A DNA stretch of 16,957 nucleotides from Desulfobacterales bacterium HSG17 (GCA_030377945.1 JAUCGD010000058.1:1-16957), one strand, 5' to 3'; shown: positions 6,712 through 15,611, numbered from the stretch's first letter. Made by a program: numbers and translations. The notes: generated by a model from the sequence alone, not told the origin.

Positions 6712-7741
6712 AAATCGTATGAAGCTTTGGATCAAAGGCTTCACGGATACCTTCGCCGATAAAGGTTACTGTCATAAGGGTTATAACAAGGGCAGCTACA
6801 ACTGAAGATACAATCCACCAGGCTTCCATATTCTGCCAGCCCTGGGATAGTAATTCTCCCCAGGAGGGTGTTGGGGCAGGCAGCCCGAATCCAAGATAGT
6901 CAAGGGATGTCAGGGAAACGATCCCGCCTGAAATGGCAAAGGGTGCATAGGTGACAATAACAGAGATTGTATTGGGGATTATGTGCCTGAATATTATTCT
7001 TGCGTGGGATGCTCCAAGGGAACGCACAGCAAGTATATACTCCTTCTCTTTCTCTTTAAAAGTCATGGTTCTCATGACCCAGGTAATACCTATCCATCCG
7101 AAAAATGCCATGATCAAAAGCAGAATCATAAAATTTGGAATCATAATGGAAGCAATGATAATAATTACATATAAAAATGGAACATTATTCCAGATTTCAA
7201 TAATTCTCTGGAAAAACAGATCAAATTTTCCGCCGAAATATCCCATGGAGCATCCTATTGTTATGCCAATGGTATAGTTCATAATTAAAAGGACAAAGGA
7301 GAAAATGATTGCAGTGCGAAATCCATATACAAGGCGGGCGAGAATATCCCGTCCTACATTGTCTGTCCCAAAAAGATGTTTTTCCTTAAATGATGGAGCA
7401 AATGGCGGGTATGAGTTTGTTTTAAGATCATTTTCGTAGGGGTTGTAGGGTATCAGAGGCATGATAACAAAATTGGATGAGTTCTCCCTGCGAAATTTTG
7501 TTTGCAGCTCTTTGTAATTGGTCTCATAATCATAATCAAGATTAAATTTTGATCCAGGAATCATGTTTGTATACGTTGGGAAATAGAGTTCACCATTATA
7601 GGAAACCATCAATGCTTTTGAATTGATAAAACACTCTGCAAAAAAAGAGATAAATATCATTATAAAAAGTATTATTAATGACCAGAAACCCCTTTTAATT
7701 GATCGAAACCGTTGAATTTTTTTTATGGTGACAGGGTTCAT
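6704..7741 (-). CDS. yejE: Peptide/microcin C ABC transporter permease YejE
   Basis: A 345-residue inner-membrane permease. An N-terminal span (about 20-40) is followed by a periplasmic segment containing VSYNGELYFPTY, which matches the YejE-specific region, then GTDNVGRD at the start of the BPD transport domain and five more spans. The EAA loop reads LAVRSLGASHARIIFRHIIPN in two parts, with the conserved glycine. E. coli YejE is 341 residues, so the length fits. With YejB it forms the channel of the YejABEF importer for oligopeptides and microcin C. Start ATG-7741 has GAGG 5 bases upstream. It follows yejB by 13 bp and overlaps the nucleosidase gene by 8 bp. No yejF ATPase follows, which is unusual. 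Confidence 0.93.
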   Translation of the reverse strand: MNPVTIKKIQRFRSIKRGFWSLIILFIMIFISFFAECFINSKALMVSYNGELYFPTYTNMIPGSKFNLDYDYETNYKELQTKFRRENSSNFVIMPLIPYNPYENDLKTNSYPPFAPSFKEKHLFGTDNVGRDILARLVYGFRTAIIFSFVLLIMNYTIGITIGCSMGYFGGKFDLFFQRIIEIWNNVPFLYVIIIIASIMIPNFMILLLIMAFFGWIGITWVMRTMTFKEKEKEYILAVRSLGASHARIIFRHIIPNTISVIVTYAPFAISGGIVSLTSLDYLGFGLPAPTPSWGELLSQGWQNMEAWWIVSSVVAALVITLMTVTFIGEGIREAFDPKLHTIYE

Positions 7742-7754
7742 TTAAACCTCACTC

Positions 7755-8789
7755 CTATTTAAACCTTACTCTGGGATCAACAATGGCAACACAGATATCA
7801 GATAAAATATTGCCAATCATAAACAAAAGAGAAGATATCACAAGGATACCCATGACCACAGGGTAATCACGATCAAGTATGGATTCATATCCCAAAAGTC
7901 CCATGCCATTAATATTGAATACCTTTTCAATCAAAAAAGATCCCATTAAAAGAATAGAAATATTGTTGCCAAAGCTTGTGGCAAGGGGGATCATGGAGTT
8001 TTGCATGGCATGATTTAGTACAGCTTTTTTAAAGGGAAGGCCCTTGGCAATGGCTGTCCTGACATAATCAGATGATAAATTGTCCATTAATGTATTTTTC
8101 ATTAAAAGTGTCATAACAGTAAAAGAGCCAATTACATAGGAAAAAAGAGGTAAAATAGTATGCCAGGCAATATCCAAAGCTTTTTCAAAAATAGTCATCT
8201 CTTCAAACAGCTCTGATACAAGTCCTCCCAGGGGGAATAGATCATAATTTGATGCAAATAAAACAAGCATGAGAACACCTGCCACCCATCCTGGAATGGC
8301 ATAGCCTGTGAAAATAATAATTGATGTAATATTATCAAATCCTGTTTTATGTCTGACAGCCTTTGCAAGGCCAAGGGGAATACAGACTCCATAAATCATT
8401 ATCAAACTTAGGATTCCAAAATAGAGAGAGATGGGGATTCTCTCTCTTATCATATCCCAGACAGGGTCATAATATCTTGTGGATTTGCCAAGGTCACCTT
8501 TTAATACTTTTGAAAGCCATAAAAAATAGCTTGTTAATATTGGTTTATCAAATCCGTAATACTCTTTTAATTTTTGAATTTGTTCCTGGGAAAGAGGCTG
8601 ACCACCGCCTTGACCGGTTGTGGATGATATACCTGATGAGCCCTGACCTGTCTGCATTGCCCTTGTGTCAGCAATTATTCTTTCAATGGGCCCGCCTGGC
8701 ACAAAACGTGTTATGGTAAAGACCATGATGGTGATACCGATAAATGTCGGTATCACCAGAAGCAGTCGTCTTATGAAATATGCGGTCAT
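7755..8789 (-). CDS. yejB: Peptide/microcin C ABC transporter permease YejB
   Basis: A 344-residue permease. It opens with the family's typical Tyr/Phe-Ile-Arg-Arg-Leu-Leu followed by a first membrane span, then the FVPGGP motif. A Gly/Gln/Ser-rich loop near residues 45-65 is characteristic of YejB. The remaining spans carry the inner-membrane component domain with an EAA-like loop (TAIAKGLPFKKAVLNHA) and end with DPRVRFK. E. coli YejB is about 364 residues. It pairs with YejE to form the importer channel for small peptides. Its ATG overlaps the alaS stop by four bases (ATGA) and has no separate Shine-Dalgarno, so translation depends on alaS. Family and partner assignment are firm; substrate is inferred from homologues. 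Confidence 0.93.
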   Translation of the reverse strand: MTAYFIRRLLLVIPTFIGITIMVFTITRFVPGGPIERIIADTRAMQTGQGSSGISSTTGQGGGQPLSQEQIQKLKEYYGFDKPILTSYFLWLSKVLKGDLGKSTRYYDPVWDMIRERIPISLYFGILSLIMIYGVCIPLGLAKAVRHKTGFDNITSIIIFTGYAIPGWVAGVLMLVLFASNYDLFPLGGLVSELFEEMTIFEKALDIAWHTILPLFSYVIGSFTVMTLLMKNTLMDNLSSDYVRTAIAKGLPFKKAVLNHAMQNSMIPLATSFGNNISILLMGSFLIEKVFNINGMGLLGYESILDRDYPVVMGILVISSLLFMIGNILSDICVAIVDPRVRFK

Positions 8790-11407
8790 GACAAGGTTTT
8801 AAATATGGATTCAAGTGCCTTGTCAAGATGTTCAGGTTTTGTGCCGCCGGCCTGGGCCATGTCAGGACGGCCTCCACCTCCACCGCCAACAATTTTTGCA
8901 GCCTGTTTTACAATGTCTCCAGCCTTATAATCCTTGATTAAGTCTTTTGTTACAACAGAGATTAACAAGGCTTTCTCACCTGATTGTGCACCAAGTAAAA
9001 CTATCCCCGAACCTATTTTTGTTTTAAATTTATCTGCAAGATCTCTTAACTGGGAAGGATTTTCAATCTCAACTTTTTTTGCAATCACCTTGACTCCATT
9101 GATTGTTTTAATTTCATCATCAATATTGTCAATGGATTTGGAAGCAATTTTTGTTTTTATGGATTCAAGTTGTTTCTCAAGATTTTTTTTCTCTTTTAAT
9201 AGAGTTTCTATTTTTACAGCAATATCTTCTTTTGCACCTTTGAGCAGGCTGGCACAAGAGTTGATTAGCTGCTGATCCGCATGAATATAATCCAATGCAG
9301 CTTGGGCAGTTACAGCCTCAATTCGTCGTACTCCCGAAGCAATTCCGGTTTCTGATAAAATTTTAAAAAGTCCGATATCTCCAGTTTTTTTAGTATGTGT
9401 TCCTCCACAAAGCTCAGAGGAAAAACTGCCCTGGGATACAACGCGAACAACATTGCCGTATTTCTCTTCAAAAAGTGCTGTGGCACCCTGTTTTACAGCA
9501 TCGTCCATATTCATCTCTTTAGTATTTACTGCATGATTTTCCCGAATTCTTAAATTCACCTCATTTTCTATGGAGCTAAGTTCTTTGCGGGAAATTGATG
9601 AAAAATGGTTGAAATCAAATCTTAATCTTGAATCAGTAACAAGAGAGCCTGACTGTTTAACATGATCTCCAAGTACATTCCTTAACGCTGAGTGCAGAAT
9701 ATGGGTGGCACTATGATTCAAGGCTGTGTTTTTTCTTTGCTGCGCATCCACTTTAAGTGTAAATGAATCTCCTTTTTTTGTCTCACCTTTTTGAATCACA
9801 CCTTTATGAATGATTAATCCGCTGGGATCCTTGAGTGTATCTTCAATGTTGATTACACATTTATTGTTTTCAAAAATTCCTGAATCTCCTGCCTGACCGC
9901 CTGATTCTGCATAAAATACGGTTGAATCAGTTACAATTTCGATTGAATCATCCTGCTTTGCCATTTGAATCTGCTTGTCATCTTGAACAATGAGAAGAAT
10001 ATCTGATTCCATTTCACTTTTGTCATAACCTTCAAAGGTGGTTTGTATACCTTTTGAAGTTAATGTTTTATAGGCTTCACTCACACCTGCAAATTTTTTA
10101 ACAGATTTGGATCGCGCCTTCTGCTCAGCCATAGCTTTATCAAAGCCTTTAATATCAAGATCAATATCCATCTCTTTAACATGGTCAACAATAATGTCCA
10201 CGGGAAATCCAAAGGTATCGTAAAGTTTAAAAATTATATTTCCGGAAATTGTGGATTTGTTTTGTGATTGTAAATCATTAATTGTTGTTTCAAGAAGTTT
10301 CATTCCAGTATCAAGCGTTTCAAGGAATTTTTTTTCTTCATTTTCAACAACATTTAAAATAAAGGCAGAAGAGTCTTTGAGCTCTGGATAGGCTTCATCC
10401 ATTATAGTGAAAACTGTTTTTACAGTTTCATGTAAAAATGGTTTTACAAGACCGATACTTCTTCCATACCGGATGGCACGTCTCATGATCCTACGCAGTA
10501 CATAACCTCTTCCCTCATTGGACGGCAAAACCCCGTCACAAATTAAAAAGGCAGAAGCTCTTGAGTGGTCTGCAATAACTTTCATGGCAATTTCAACAAG
10601 ATTTGATTCATTGCGTCTCTTTCCTGAAAGCTTGCCTACTTTATCCATTATGGGAATAAAAAGATCTGTATCATAATTTGTGGGAACATCCTGCAGGACT
10701 GAAATCACCCGTTCAAGCCCAAGACCTGTATCTATACTTGGCTTTGGCAAAGGTGTCATCTTACCTGTTTCATCTTTTTCAAACTGCATGAATACAAGGT
10801 TCCACAGTTCAAGCCAGCGGTCACAGTCACAACCCACGGCACAATCCTTGTTAGCACAGCCAAATTCGACACCCCTGTCAATATGAATTTCACTGCATGG
10901 ACCGCATGGGCCTGTATCACCCATGGACCAGAAATTATCCTCTTCTCCCAGTCTTACCATTCTCTCTTCAGGGATTCTAATCTGGTCTTTCCAGATATCA
11001 TAAGCTTCATCATCTTCGTGAAAAACAGAAATATAGAGTTTCTCCTTGTCAAATCCATAACCGTTTGTCAGGAGATCCCATGCAAAATCAATGGCTTGCT
11101 CTTTAAAGTAATCACCAAAAGAAAAATTACCCAGCATTTCAAAAAAGGTATGGTGCCTTGCAGTATAGCCTACATTCTCAAGATCATTATGCTTCCCGCC
11201 GGCCCTGACACATTTCTGAGATGTCACTGCCCTTGCATAATCCCTTTTTTCATCACCTGTAAATACACGTTTAAACTGTACCATCCCGGCATTTACAAAT
11301 AAAAGAGTTGGATCATCCTGGGGAACAAGAGAAGATGACCTTATCTGGTCATGATTGTGTTTTTTAAAATAATCAATAAAAATTTTTCTGGCTTCATTGC
11401 CTGTCAT
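8786..11407 (-). CDS. alaS: Alanyl-tRNA synthetase
   Basis: An 873-residue class II synthetase that charges tRNA-Ala. The N-terminal catalytic domain has FVNAGMVQFK (motif 1 area), RHHTFFEMLGNFSFGDYFK (motif 2) and GLGLERV (motif 3). The editing domain keeps the metal-binding HxxxH (His565, His569) and Cys667/His671 in CGGTH. The C-terminal C-Ala region includes a coiled coil (about 740-770) and the closing glycine-rich GGGGGGRPDMAQAGG segment. Length matches the family (E. coli 876). Start ATG-11407 has GGAG 7 bases upstream. A Cys-rich insertion CANKDCAVGCDCD near residue 180 is common in this enzyme. It lies downstream of recA as in many bacteria, but recX is missing between them, and yejB overlaps its stop. 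Confidence 0.98.
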   Translation of the reverse strand: MTGNEARKIFIDYFKKHNHDQIRSSSLVPQDDPTLLFVNAGMVQFKRVFTGDEKRDYARAVTSQKCVRAGGKHNDLENVGYTARHHTFFEMLGNFSFGDYFKEQAIDFAWDLLTNGYGFDKEKLYISVFHEDDEAYDIWKDQIRIPEERMVRLGEEDNFWSMGDTGPCGPCSEIHIDRGVEFGCANKDCAVGCDCDRWLELWNLVFMQFEKDETGKMTPLPKPSIDTGLGLERVISVLQDVPTNYDTDLFIPIMDKVGKLSGKRRNESNLVEIAMKVIADHSRASAFLICDGVLPSNEGRGYVLRRIMRRAIRYGRSIGLVKPFLHETVKTVFTIMDEAYPELKDSSAFILNVVENEEKKFLETLDTGMKLLETTINDLQSQNKSTISGNIIFKLYDTFGFPVDIIVDHVKEMDIDLDIKGFDKAMAEQKARSKSVKKFAGVSEAYKTLTSKGIQTTFEGYDKSEMESDILLIVQDDKQIQMAKQDDSIEIVTDSTVFYAESGGQAGDSGIFENNKCVINIEDTLKDPSGLIIHKGVIQKGETKKGDSFTLKVDAQQRKNTALNHSATHILHSALRNVLGDHVKQSGSLVTDSRLRFDFNHFSSISRKELSSIENEVNLRIRENHAVNTKEMNMDDAVKQGATALFEEKYGNVVRVVSQGSFSSELCGGTHTKKTGDIGLFKILSETGIASGVRRIEAVTAQAALDYIHADQQLINSCASLLKGAKEDIAVKIETLLKEKKNLEKQLESIKTKIASKSIDNIDDEIKTINGVKVIAKKVEIENPSQLRDLADKFKTKIGSGIVLLGAQSGEKALLISVVTKDLIKDYKAGDIVKQAAKIVGGGGGGRPDMAQAGGTKPEHLDKALESIFKTLS

Positions 11408-11523
11408 GTCATAACTCCAAATATAATAATTTTTAATTTTTAGTCGTTAATTTTGAAATAGGAAAAGTATTAATTAAGAGCTAAAAATTCAACATTCAAA
11501 ATTCACCTCAATCAGGCTTTATT
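11408..11523. repeat. AT-rich recA-alaS spacer with interleaved inverted repeats
   Basis: Two 9-bp inverted repeats are interleaved: AATTTTTAG (11435-11443) with CTAAAAATT (11481-11489), and AATTTTGAA (11449-11457) with TTCAAAATT (11495-11503). Both pairs have the same 46-bp offset. The spacer carries the ribosome site of alaS and possibly its promoter; I see no strong terminator for recA. Confidence 0.55.
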
Positions 11524-12546
11524 TTATTTTTTCTTGTCACTGCTGTCAGGAGATGCAATCCCAAGTTGCTCTCTAACCAGAATTTCAATTTTTTCAAACA
11601 TATCTGGATTGTCAATTAAAAACAGTTTTACATTCTCTCTTCCCTGACCGATTCTCTCTCCTTCAAATGAATACCATGATCCGCTTTTCTCAACAATATC
11701 AAGAACAACGCCCATATCAAGCAGATCACCTGTCCTTGAAATGCCTTCACCATACATGAGATCAAATTCCACATTTTTAAAGGGGGGAGCTAGTTTATTT
11801 TTCACAACCTTGACTTTTGTACGGTTTCCGATGATTTCCTGGCCATCTTTTATGGGAGCAGCTCTTCTTATCTCAAGGCGCATGGATGCGTAAAATTTTA
11901 AGGCATTACCACCTGTTGTGGTTTCAGGATTGCCATACACAACCCCTATTTTCATCCTGATCTGATTGATAAAAATAATTGTGGTATTGGTCTTTCCAAT
12001 TGTGCCTGCAAGTTTTCTTAAAGCCTGGGACATGAGCCTTGCCTGAAGCCCCATGTGAGAATCACCCATATCTCCTTCAATTTCAGCTCTTGGCACCAAA
12101 GCTGCAACAGAGTCAACAACCATGATATCAATTCCACCGCTTCTGACCAGCATATCAGCTATCTCAAGGGCCTGTTCTCCTGTATCCGGCTGGGAAACAA
12201 GAAGTTCATCACACTCTACGCCAAGCCTTTTTGCATATGCTACATCAAGGGCATGTTCCGCATCAATAAATGCTGCAATACCACCATTTTTTTGCGCCTG
12301 GGCAACTGCATGGAGAGCCAGGGTAGTTTTCCCTGAAGATTCAGGACCATATATTTCAATGACACGCCCCCGTGGATATCCACCCACACCAAGTGCTTTA
12401 TCCAAAGCAAGGGAACCTGTTCTTATTACAGGAACATCTTCAACTTCTCTGCCTCCGAGTTTCATGATGGAACCTTTGCCAAATTGTCTGTCAATCTGGC
12501 TCATTGCCGTTTGAATAGCTTTTTGTTTGTCCTGATTTTTGTCCAT
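11524..12546 (-). CDS. recA: RecA recombinase
   Basis: A 340-residue RecA, the ATP-dependent strand-exchange protein of homologous recombination and the SOS co-protease. Walker A GPESSGKT is at 67-74, Walker B MVVDS at 142-146, and the Q-loop FINQIR with the L2 segment [15 protein letters not shown] at about 192-219. The C-terminus ends in a short charged tail. Start ATG-12546 has a perfect AGGAGG (12558-12553) 6 bases upstream, which overlaps the stop codon of pgpA. Only 10 bp separate the two genes, so recA has no intergenic promoter of its own and I see no LexA-type box directly upstream. Any SOS control must act from within pgpA or from further upstream. Identity certain. Confidence 0.99.
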   Translation of the reverse strand: MDKNQDKQKAIQTAMSQIDRQFGKGSIMKLGGREVEDVPVIRTGSLALDKALGVGGYPRGRVIEIYGPESSGKTTLALHAVAQAQKNGGIAAFIDAEHALDVAYAKRLGVECDELLVSQPDTGEQALEIADMLVRSGGIDIMVVDSVAALVPRAEIEGDMGDSHMGLQARLMSQALRKLAGTIGKTNTTIIFINQIRMKIGVVYGNPETTTGGNALKFYASMRLEIRRAAPIKDGQEIIGNRTKVKVVKNKLAPPFKNVEFDLMYGEGISRTGDLLDMGVVLDIVEKSGSWYSFEGERIGQGRENVKLFLIDNPDMFEKIEILVREQLGIASPDSSDKKK

Positions 12547-12556
12547 TTCCTGCCTC

Positions 12557-13022
12557 CTAAAATATGCCTGATAAATATATAATCTTTAAAATAATTGCAG
12601 TTAAAATTCCTGCCATAATATCATCTAATACAATACCTGCACCCCCTGAAAAACTGTTTTCAAAATATCTTACAGGGGCACATTTTATGATATCAAAAAA
12701 TCGGAATAAGAAAAATCCGGCAGCAAGAGTATAAACAGTAACAGGAACTATTGATAATGCCACAACATATCCTGCAATTTCATCAATAACAATAGCGCCC
12801 GGGTCTTTTTTATTAAAGATTTTTTCTGCCCTGTCTGCAAAATAAACAGCTGTTAGTATTAAGCCTGTAACATAAAAAACATGAAAAGATGTTGGAATAA
12901 TCAGGAAGACCAGTGCAAAGGGAATGGCTGCAATGGTGCCAAAAGTACCCGGGGCAAAGGGGATTTTACCTGAAAAAAAAACCTGTGGCTATAAATATTA
13001 TTAAATTTTGCTTAAAAATCAT
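12557..13022 (-). pseudogene. pgpA: Phosphatidylglycerophosphatase A, frameshifted in this sequence
   Basis: PgpA dephosphorylates phosphatidylglycerol phosphate to phosphatidylglycerol at the inner membrane. The gene reads in two frames. The first starts at ATG-13022 (MIFKQNLIIFIATGFF) and meets a stop soon after a run of nine T (plus-strand A run 12973-12981). The second continues as SGKIPFAPGTFGT, DPGAIVIDEIAGY, FRFFDII and GIVLDDIMAG, which are the conserved PgpA motifs including the Asp/Glu metal site, and ends at 12557. Removing one T gives one 154-residue protein of normal length with no other defect. The break may be a sequencing error, a recent mutation, or slippage on the homopolymer. 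One conserved Pro is replaced in DIIKCAPVR (usually KPFPVR). It sits 21 bp after larC and its stop contains part of the recA ribosome site. Confidence 0.85.
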
Positions 13023-13043
13023 TATGACTATCTATATTCTGTA

Positions 13044-14318
13044 TCAGGATCTGTCAAGGGGGAGAGGGTCAACCTCATGCCCAGCCCCCTGCTTAAAATG
13101 GCTGGACTCAACAGGGTTGGCATCTGTTAAAATATGGTTATAAACATCTTTTAAAACGATTTTGTTTTGTTTTGCTATTTTTTTTGCCACATCATACTCA
13201 GGAACAAATCTGACGCTATTGTCAGGGTTGATTATCTTTTTTACCTCAGTTTTTCCGAATCTGGTTTGAATAAAGGCTTTTTCCCTTAAAAGAAAAGAGC
13301 GTTCACATTCATGATAACGCACCCCTGTGGATGTGGTTTCAGTAAGTACAATATTAATAATGTTGTCGAGTTTTTCTTTTTTACAGAGGATTTCAATTTG
13401 CAGACCAGGTCTCTGTTTTTTCATCTGAACTGGAATATAACAGACATCAAGGGCATTATTGTCAAATAGAAGTTCCATTAAAAAACCTGAAATTTCAGGG
13501 TTCATATCATCTATATTTGTTTTAACTACATAAATGTTTTCCTTTTGAATACTGTTTTGGAGTTTTTTTTCAGGTTTTGCAGGATTTTTTAACGGGGCTT
13601 TTAAAGGATCTCCCAATACAATGCGCAGTAAATTAGGCAGTATTGAGCCTGTATCTCTTTTGCCTGAACCATAACCTGTTTTGCCTATTTTCATTGCAGG
13701 CATTGGCCCGAAAGAGGTGGCAAGAGTGGTAATAATAGCTGCCCCTGTAGGCGTAACAATTTCAGTCGTTGCATCGGACGATTTTACCGGGATATTTTTT
13801 AAAATATCCATTGTAGCAGGAACCGGAACCGGTATATTTCCATGGGAACAATTGACAGTGCCTGATCCAAGTGGGATAACAGAGGCATAAACTTTTTGTA
13901 TTCCAAGATATTCAATGCACAAAAAAGAGCCAATAATATCAACAATGGAATCAACACCGCCTATCTCATGAAAATGGATGGTTTCAATATCTTTATTGTG
14001 AATAGTGGATTCAGCCTGTGCAATTTTTTCAAAGGCAGTAAGGCTTTGTTTTTTTACTTTTTCAGGCAGAGAGCTTTTTTCAATCAAGGCCTTAATATCT
14101 TTATAATTCCTTGATAATTCATCATTCCCGATAATTTCAACAACAATATCTGTTGCTTTTATATGGTTTTTTTCTACAATATCTGCTGTTAATTTAAAAC
14201 CTGTTAAAACATTAGATAATTTTTTTTCAATCCAGGAGACAGGTACACCAAGATCAATAAATGCACCAAGGGTCATATCTCCGCTGATACCGGAAAAAAT
14301 ATCAAAATAAGCTATCAT
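13044..14318 (-). CDS. larC: LarC, nickel-insertion enzyme for the nickel-pincer cofactor (DUF111)
   Basis: A 424-residue protein of the LarC/DUF111 family, which inserts nickel into the pyridinium bisthiocarboxylate precursor used by lactate racemase and related enzymes. Visible landmarks: the N-terminal YFDIFSGISGDM, the His-rich HFHEIGGVDSIVD near 117-129, SHGNIPVPVPAT near 160-170 and EIVTPTGAA near 188. The C-terminal domain contains NIDDMNPE and ends shortly after DVYNHI. In Lactobacillus plantarum larC needs a programmed frameshift, but here the frame is continuous. ATG-14318 directly follows the stop of the peptidase gene (TAA-ATG), so translation is coupled. larB and larE are not in the window. 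A 54-bp piece of this gene (13222-13275) is repeated in inverted form at the right end. Confidence 0.93.
   Translation of the reverse strand: MIAYFDIFSGISGDMTLGAFIDLGVPVSWIEKKLSNVLTGFKLTADIVEKNHIKATDIVVEIIGNDELSRNYKDIKALIEKSSLPEKVKKQSLTAFEKIAQAESTIHNKDIETIHFHEIGGVDSIVDIIGSFLCIEYLGIQKVYASVIPLGSGTVNCSHGNIPVPVPATMDILKNIPVKSSDATTEIVTPTGAAIITTLATSFGPMPAMKIGKTGYGSGKRDTGSILPNLLRIVLGDPLKAPLKNPAKPEKKLQNSIQKENIYVVKTNIDDMNPEISGFLMELLFDNNALDVCYIPVQMKKQRPGLQIEILCKKEKLDNIINIVLTETTSTGVRYHECERSFLLREKAFIQTRFGKTEVKKIINPDNSVRFVPEYDVAKKIAKQNKIVLKDVYNHILTDANPVESSHFKQGAGHEVDPLPLDRS
13222..13275 (-). repeat. Internal larC segment, partner of the inverted copy at the right end
   Basis: Identical over 54 bp, in inverse orientation, to 16904-16957. 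It encodes the larC stretch around FIQTRFGKTEVKKIINP. Confidence 0.95.
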
Positions 14319-15458
14319 TTATGATTTTTTCCCTGAAGCATGAATCTTTAATATTTCTAATACCAGATTTGCAGTGCTGTTCATATCTTTAATGTCAATG
14401 GATTCGTTTAAGGTGTGGACATCAGTCATGCCGGTTCCTAAGACTCCTGCAAAAATACCTTTATTGAAAAAAATATTTGCATCAGCTCCCCCACCGGTTG
14501 TTTTGCTTTCAAGGGATATACCAATGTTGTCAGCAGCTTTTCTGGCAAGGCGGATAACCTTGTGGTCATCGGGTATATCAGTAGCGGGAAAATCATTTTC
14601 AACAATGGCATCCACCCTGGGAAGTCCTGACTCATCCTGAAGCTGTTTTGCAGTATCATAAAATGTGTTTACAATATTGTCAGTAACAGTTTTTAACAGT
14701 TTTTCATTATGGCTTCTTGCTTCCCCCTTTATTTCAACAAATTCAGGTACAATATTAGTTGCAACTCCACCCTTTATTATTCCTAGATTGCATGTGGTCT
14801 CTTCATCAATCCGTCCAAGCTGAAGTTTTGCAATGGCCTTTGATGCAACAACAATAGCATTGATACCATTCTCAGGTTCTGCACCTGCATGGGCAGCTTT
14901 GCCATATACTTTTAATTTGATTTTATTTGCAGCCGGAGCTTTTGTGACAATTCCTTTTGGATCAATTGAATCAAGAATATATCCAAATTTTGAGTCCATC
15001 AAAGAGTAATCAAAATGTTTTGCACCAATAAGACCTATCTCTTCACACACAGTAAAGACAATTTCAACGGGAGGATAATCAAGATTGTTTTCAAAGATTA
15101 CATTCATGACTTCCAGTATAATTGCAATGGCTGATTTGTCATCAGCTCCAAGAATCGTTGTTCCGTCGCTTCTGAATATACCATTTTCATACTGCACCTT
15201 TATATTGTTTCCCGGTCCCACTGTATCCATGTGACCTGATAAAAACAGAGGTTCCGTATCAACACTGCCCTTAAATTTTGCCACAAGATTGGAGCAGTTT
15301 CCATTTATCTGCTCCTTTGCAGTATCATAATGGATTGTTGCACCCATATCTTTTAATATCTTTTCAAGCTTTTTGGCAACATCAAGTTCATTCCGAGAAA
15401 GAGAGTCAATCTCAACAAGTTCTTTAAATCTTTGAGCCATTCTTTGAGAATTTATCAT
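14319..15458 (-). CDS. M20-family peptidase, PepT-like
   Basis: A 379-residue metallopeptidase. It has the di-zinc site motifs of the M20 family: GHMDTV (His and Asp), GADDKSAIA (bridging Asp), EEIGLIG (catalytic Glu pair) and a late GGGADAN/His region. The dimerisation lid includes AAHAGAEPENGINAI. It belongs to the group annotated as PepT-like proteins and probably cleaves small peptides or aminoacyl compounds in the cytoplasm. ATG-15458 was chosen because AGGGG lies 8 bases upstream and the family's N-terminus begins here; a longer frame to 15611 would read through the selC-like fragment. It is the first gene of the minus-strand train and its stop abuts the larC start. I could not find a convincing promoter upstream. 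Confidence 0.9.
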   Translation of the reverse strand: MINSQRMAQRFKELVEIDSLSRNELDVAKKLEKILKDMGATIHYDTAKEQINGNCSNLVAKFKGSVDTEPLFLSGHMDTVGPGNNIKVQYENGIFRSDGTTILGADDKSAIAIILEVMNVIFENNLDYPPVEIVFTVCEEIGLIGAKHFDYSLMDSKFGYILDSIDPKGIVTKAPAANKIKLKVYGKAAHAGAEPENGINAIVVASKAIAKLQLGRIDEETTCNLGIIKGGVATNIVPEFVEIKGEARSHNEKLLKTVTDNIVNTFYDTAKQLQDESGLPRVDAIVENDFPATDIPDDHKVIRLARKAADNIGISLESKTTGGGADANIFFNKGIFAGVLGTGMTDVHTLNESIDIKDMNSTANLVLEILKIHASGKKS

Positions 15459-15466
15459 TATATTAT

Positions 15467-15471
15467 CCCCT
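15467..15471 (-). promoter_or_regulatory. Ribosome binding site deciding the start of the M20 peptidase
   Basis: AGGGG on the minus strand, 8 bases before ATG-15458. It supports the short start over the 51-residue longer frame. Confidence 0.7.
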
Positions 15472-15551
15472 ATGTAATTATTTGCATTCTGACAAAGTAA
15501 AGGAATAACATATACTAAATTTTTTTTGATTTTTCCATATTTAATTGTAAA

Positions 15552-15611
15552 GGAAGTACGCGGCTTACTGGTGAGACCCTTGGACTTCAAATCTATTGAG
15601 ACTATTCTCAA
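15552..15611 (+). pseudogene. Truncated selenocysteine tRNA-like (selC) 5' fragment
   Basis: The segment begins with GGAAG and carries CTGGTGAGACCC, then TTGGACTTCAAATC with a UCA anticodon (15587-15589) in the loop CTTCAAA. As I remember E. coli selC, the GGTGAG block and GGACTTCAAATC are identical and spacing from the 5' GGAAG differs by one base. A perfect 5-bp hairpin follows (TTGAG 15596-15600, CTCAA 15607-15611), in the place of the long variable arm. After that the T arm (GGTTCGA) and the matching 3' acceptor strand are absent, and the D and anticodon stems have mismatches. It therefore looks like a 5' remnant, not a working gene. A tRNA-site insertion or deletion could have left it. 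Confidence 0.6.

Noticed and set aside
11408..11523. recX between recA and alaS
   Set aside because: The gap is only 116 bp and has no coding frame of suitable length.
13044..14318. Programmed frameshift in larC
   Set aside because: Known from Lactobacillus plantarum, but here one continuous frame covers both halves.
15459..15611. 51-residue N-terminal extension of the M20 peptidase
   Set aside because: It reads through the selC-like fragment, does not resemble the family's N-terminus, and a good ribosome site precedes ATG-15458.
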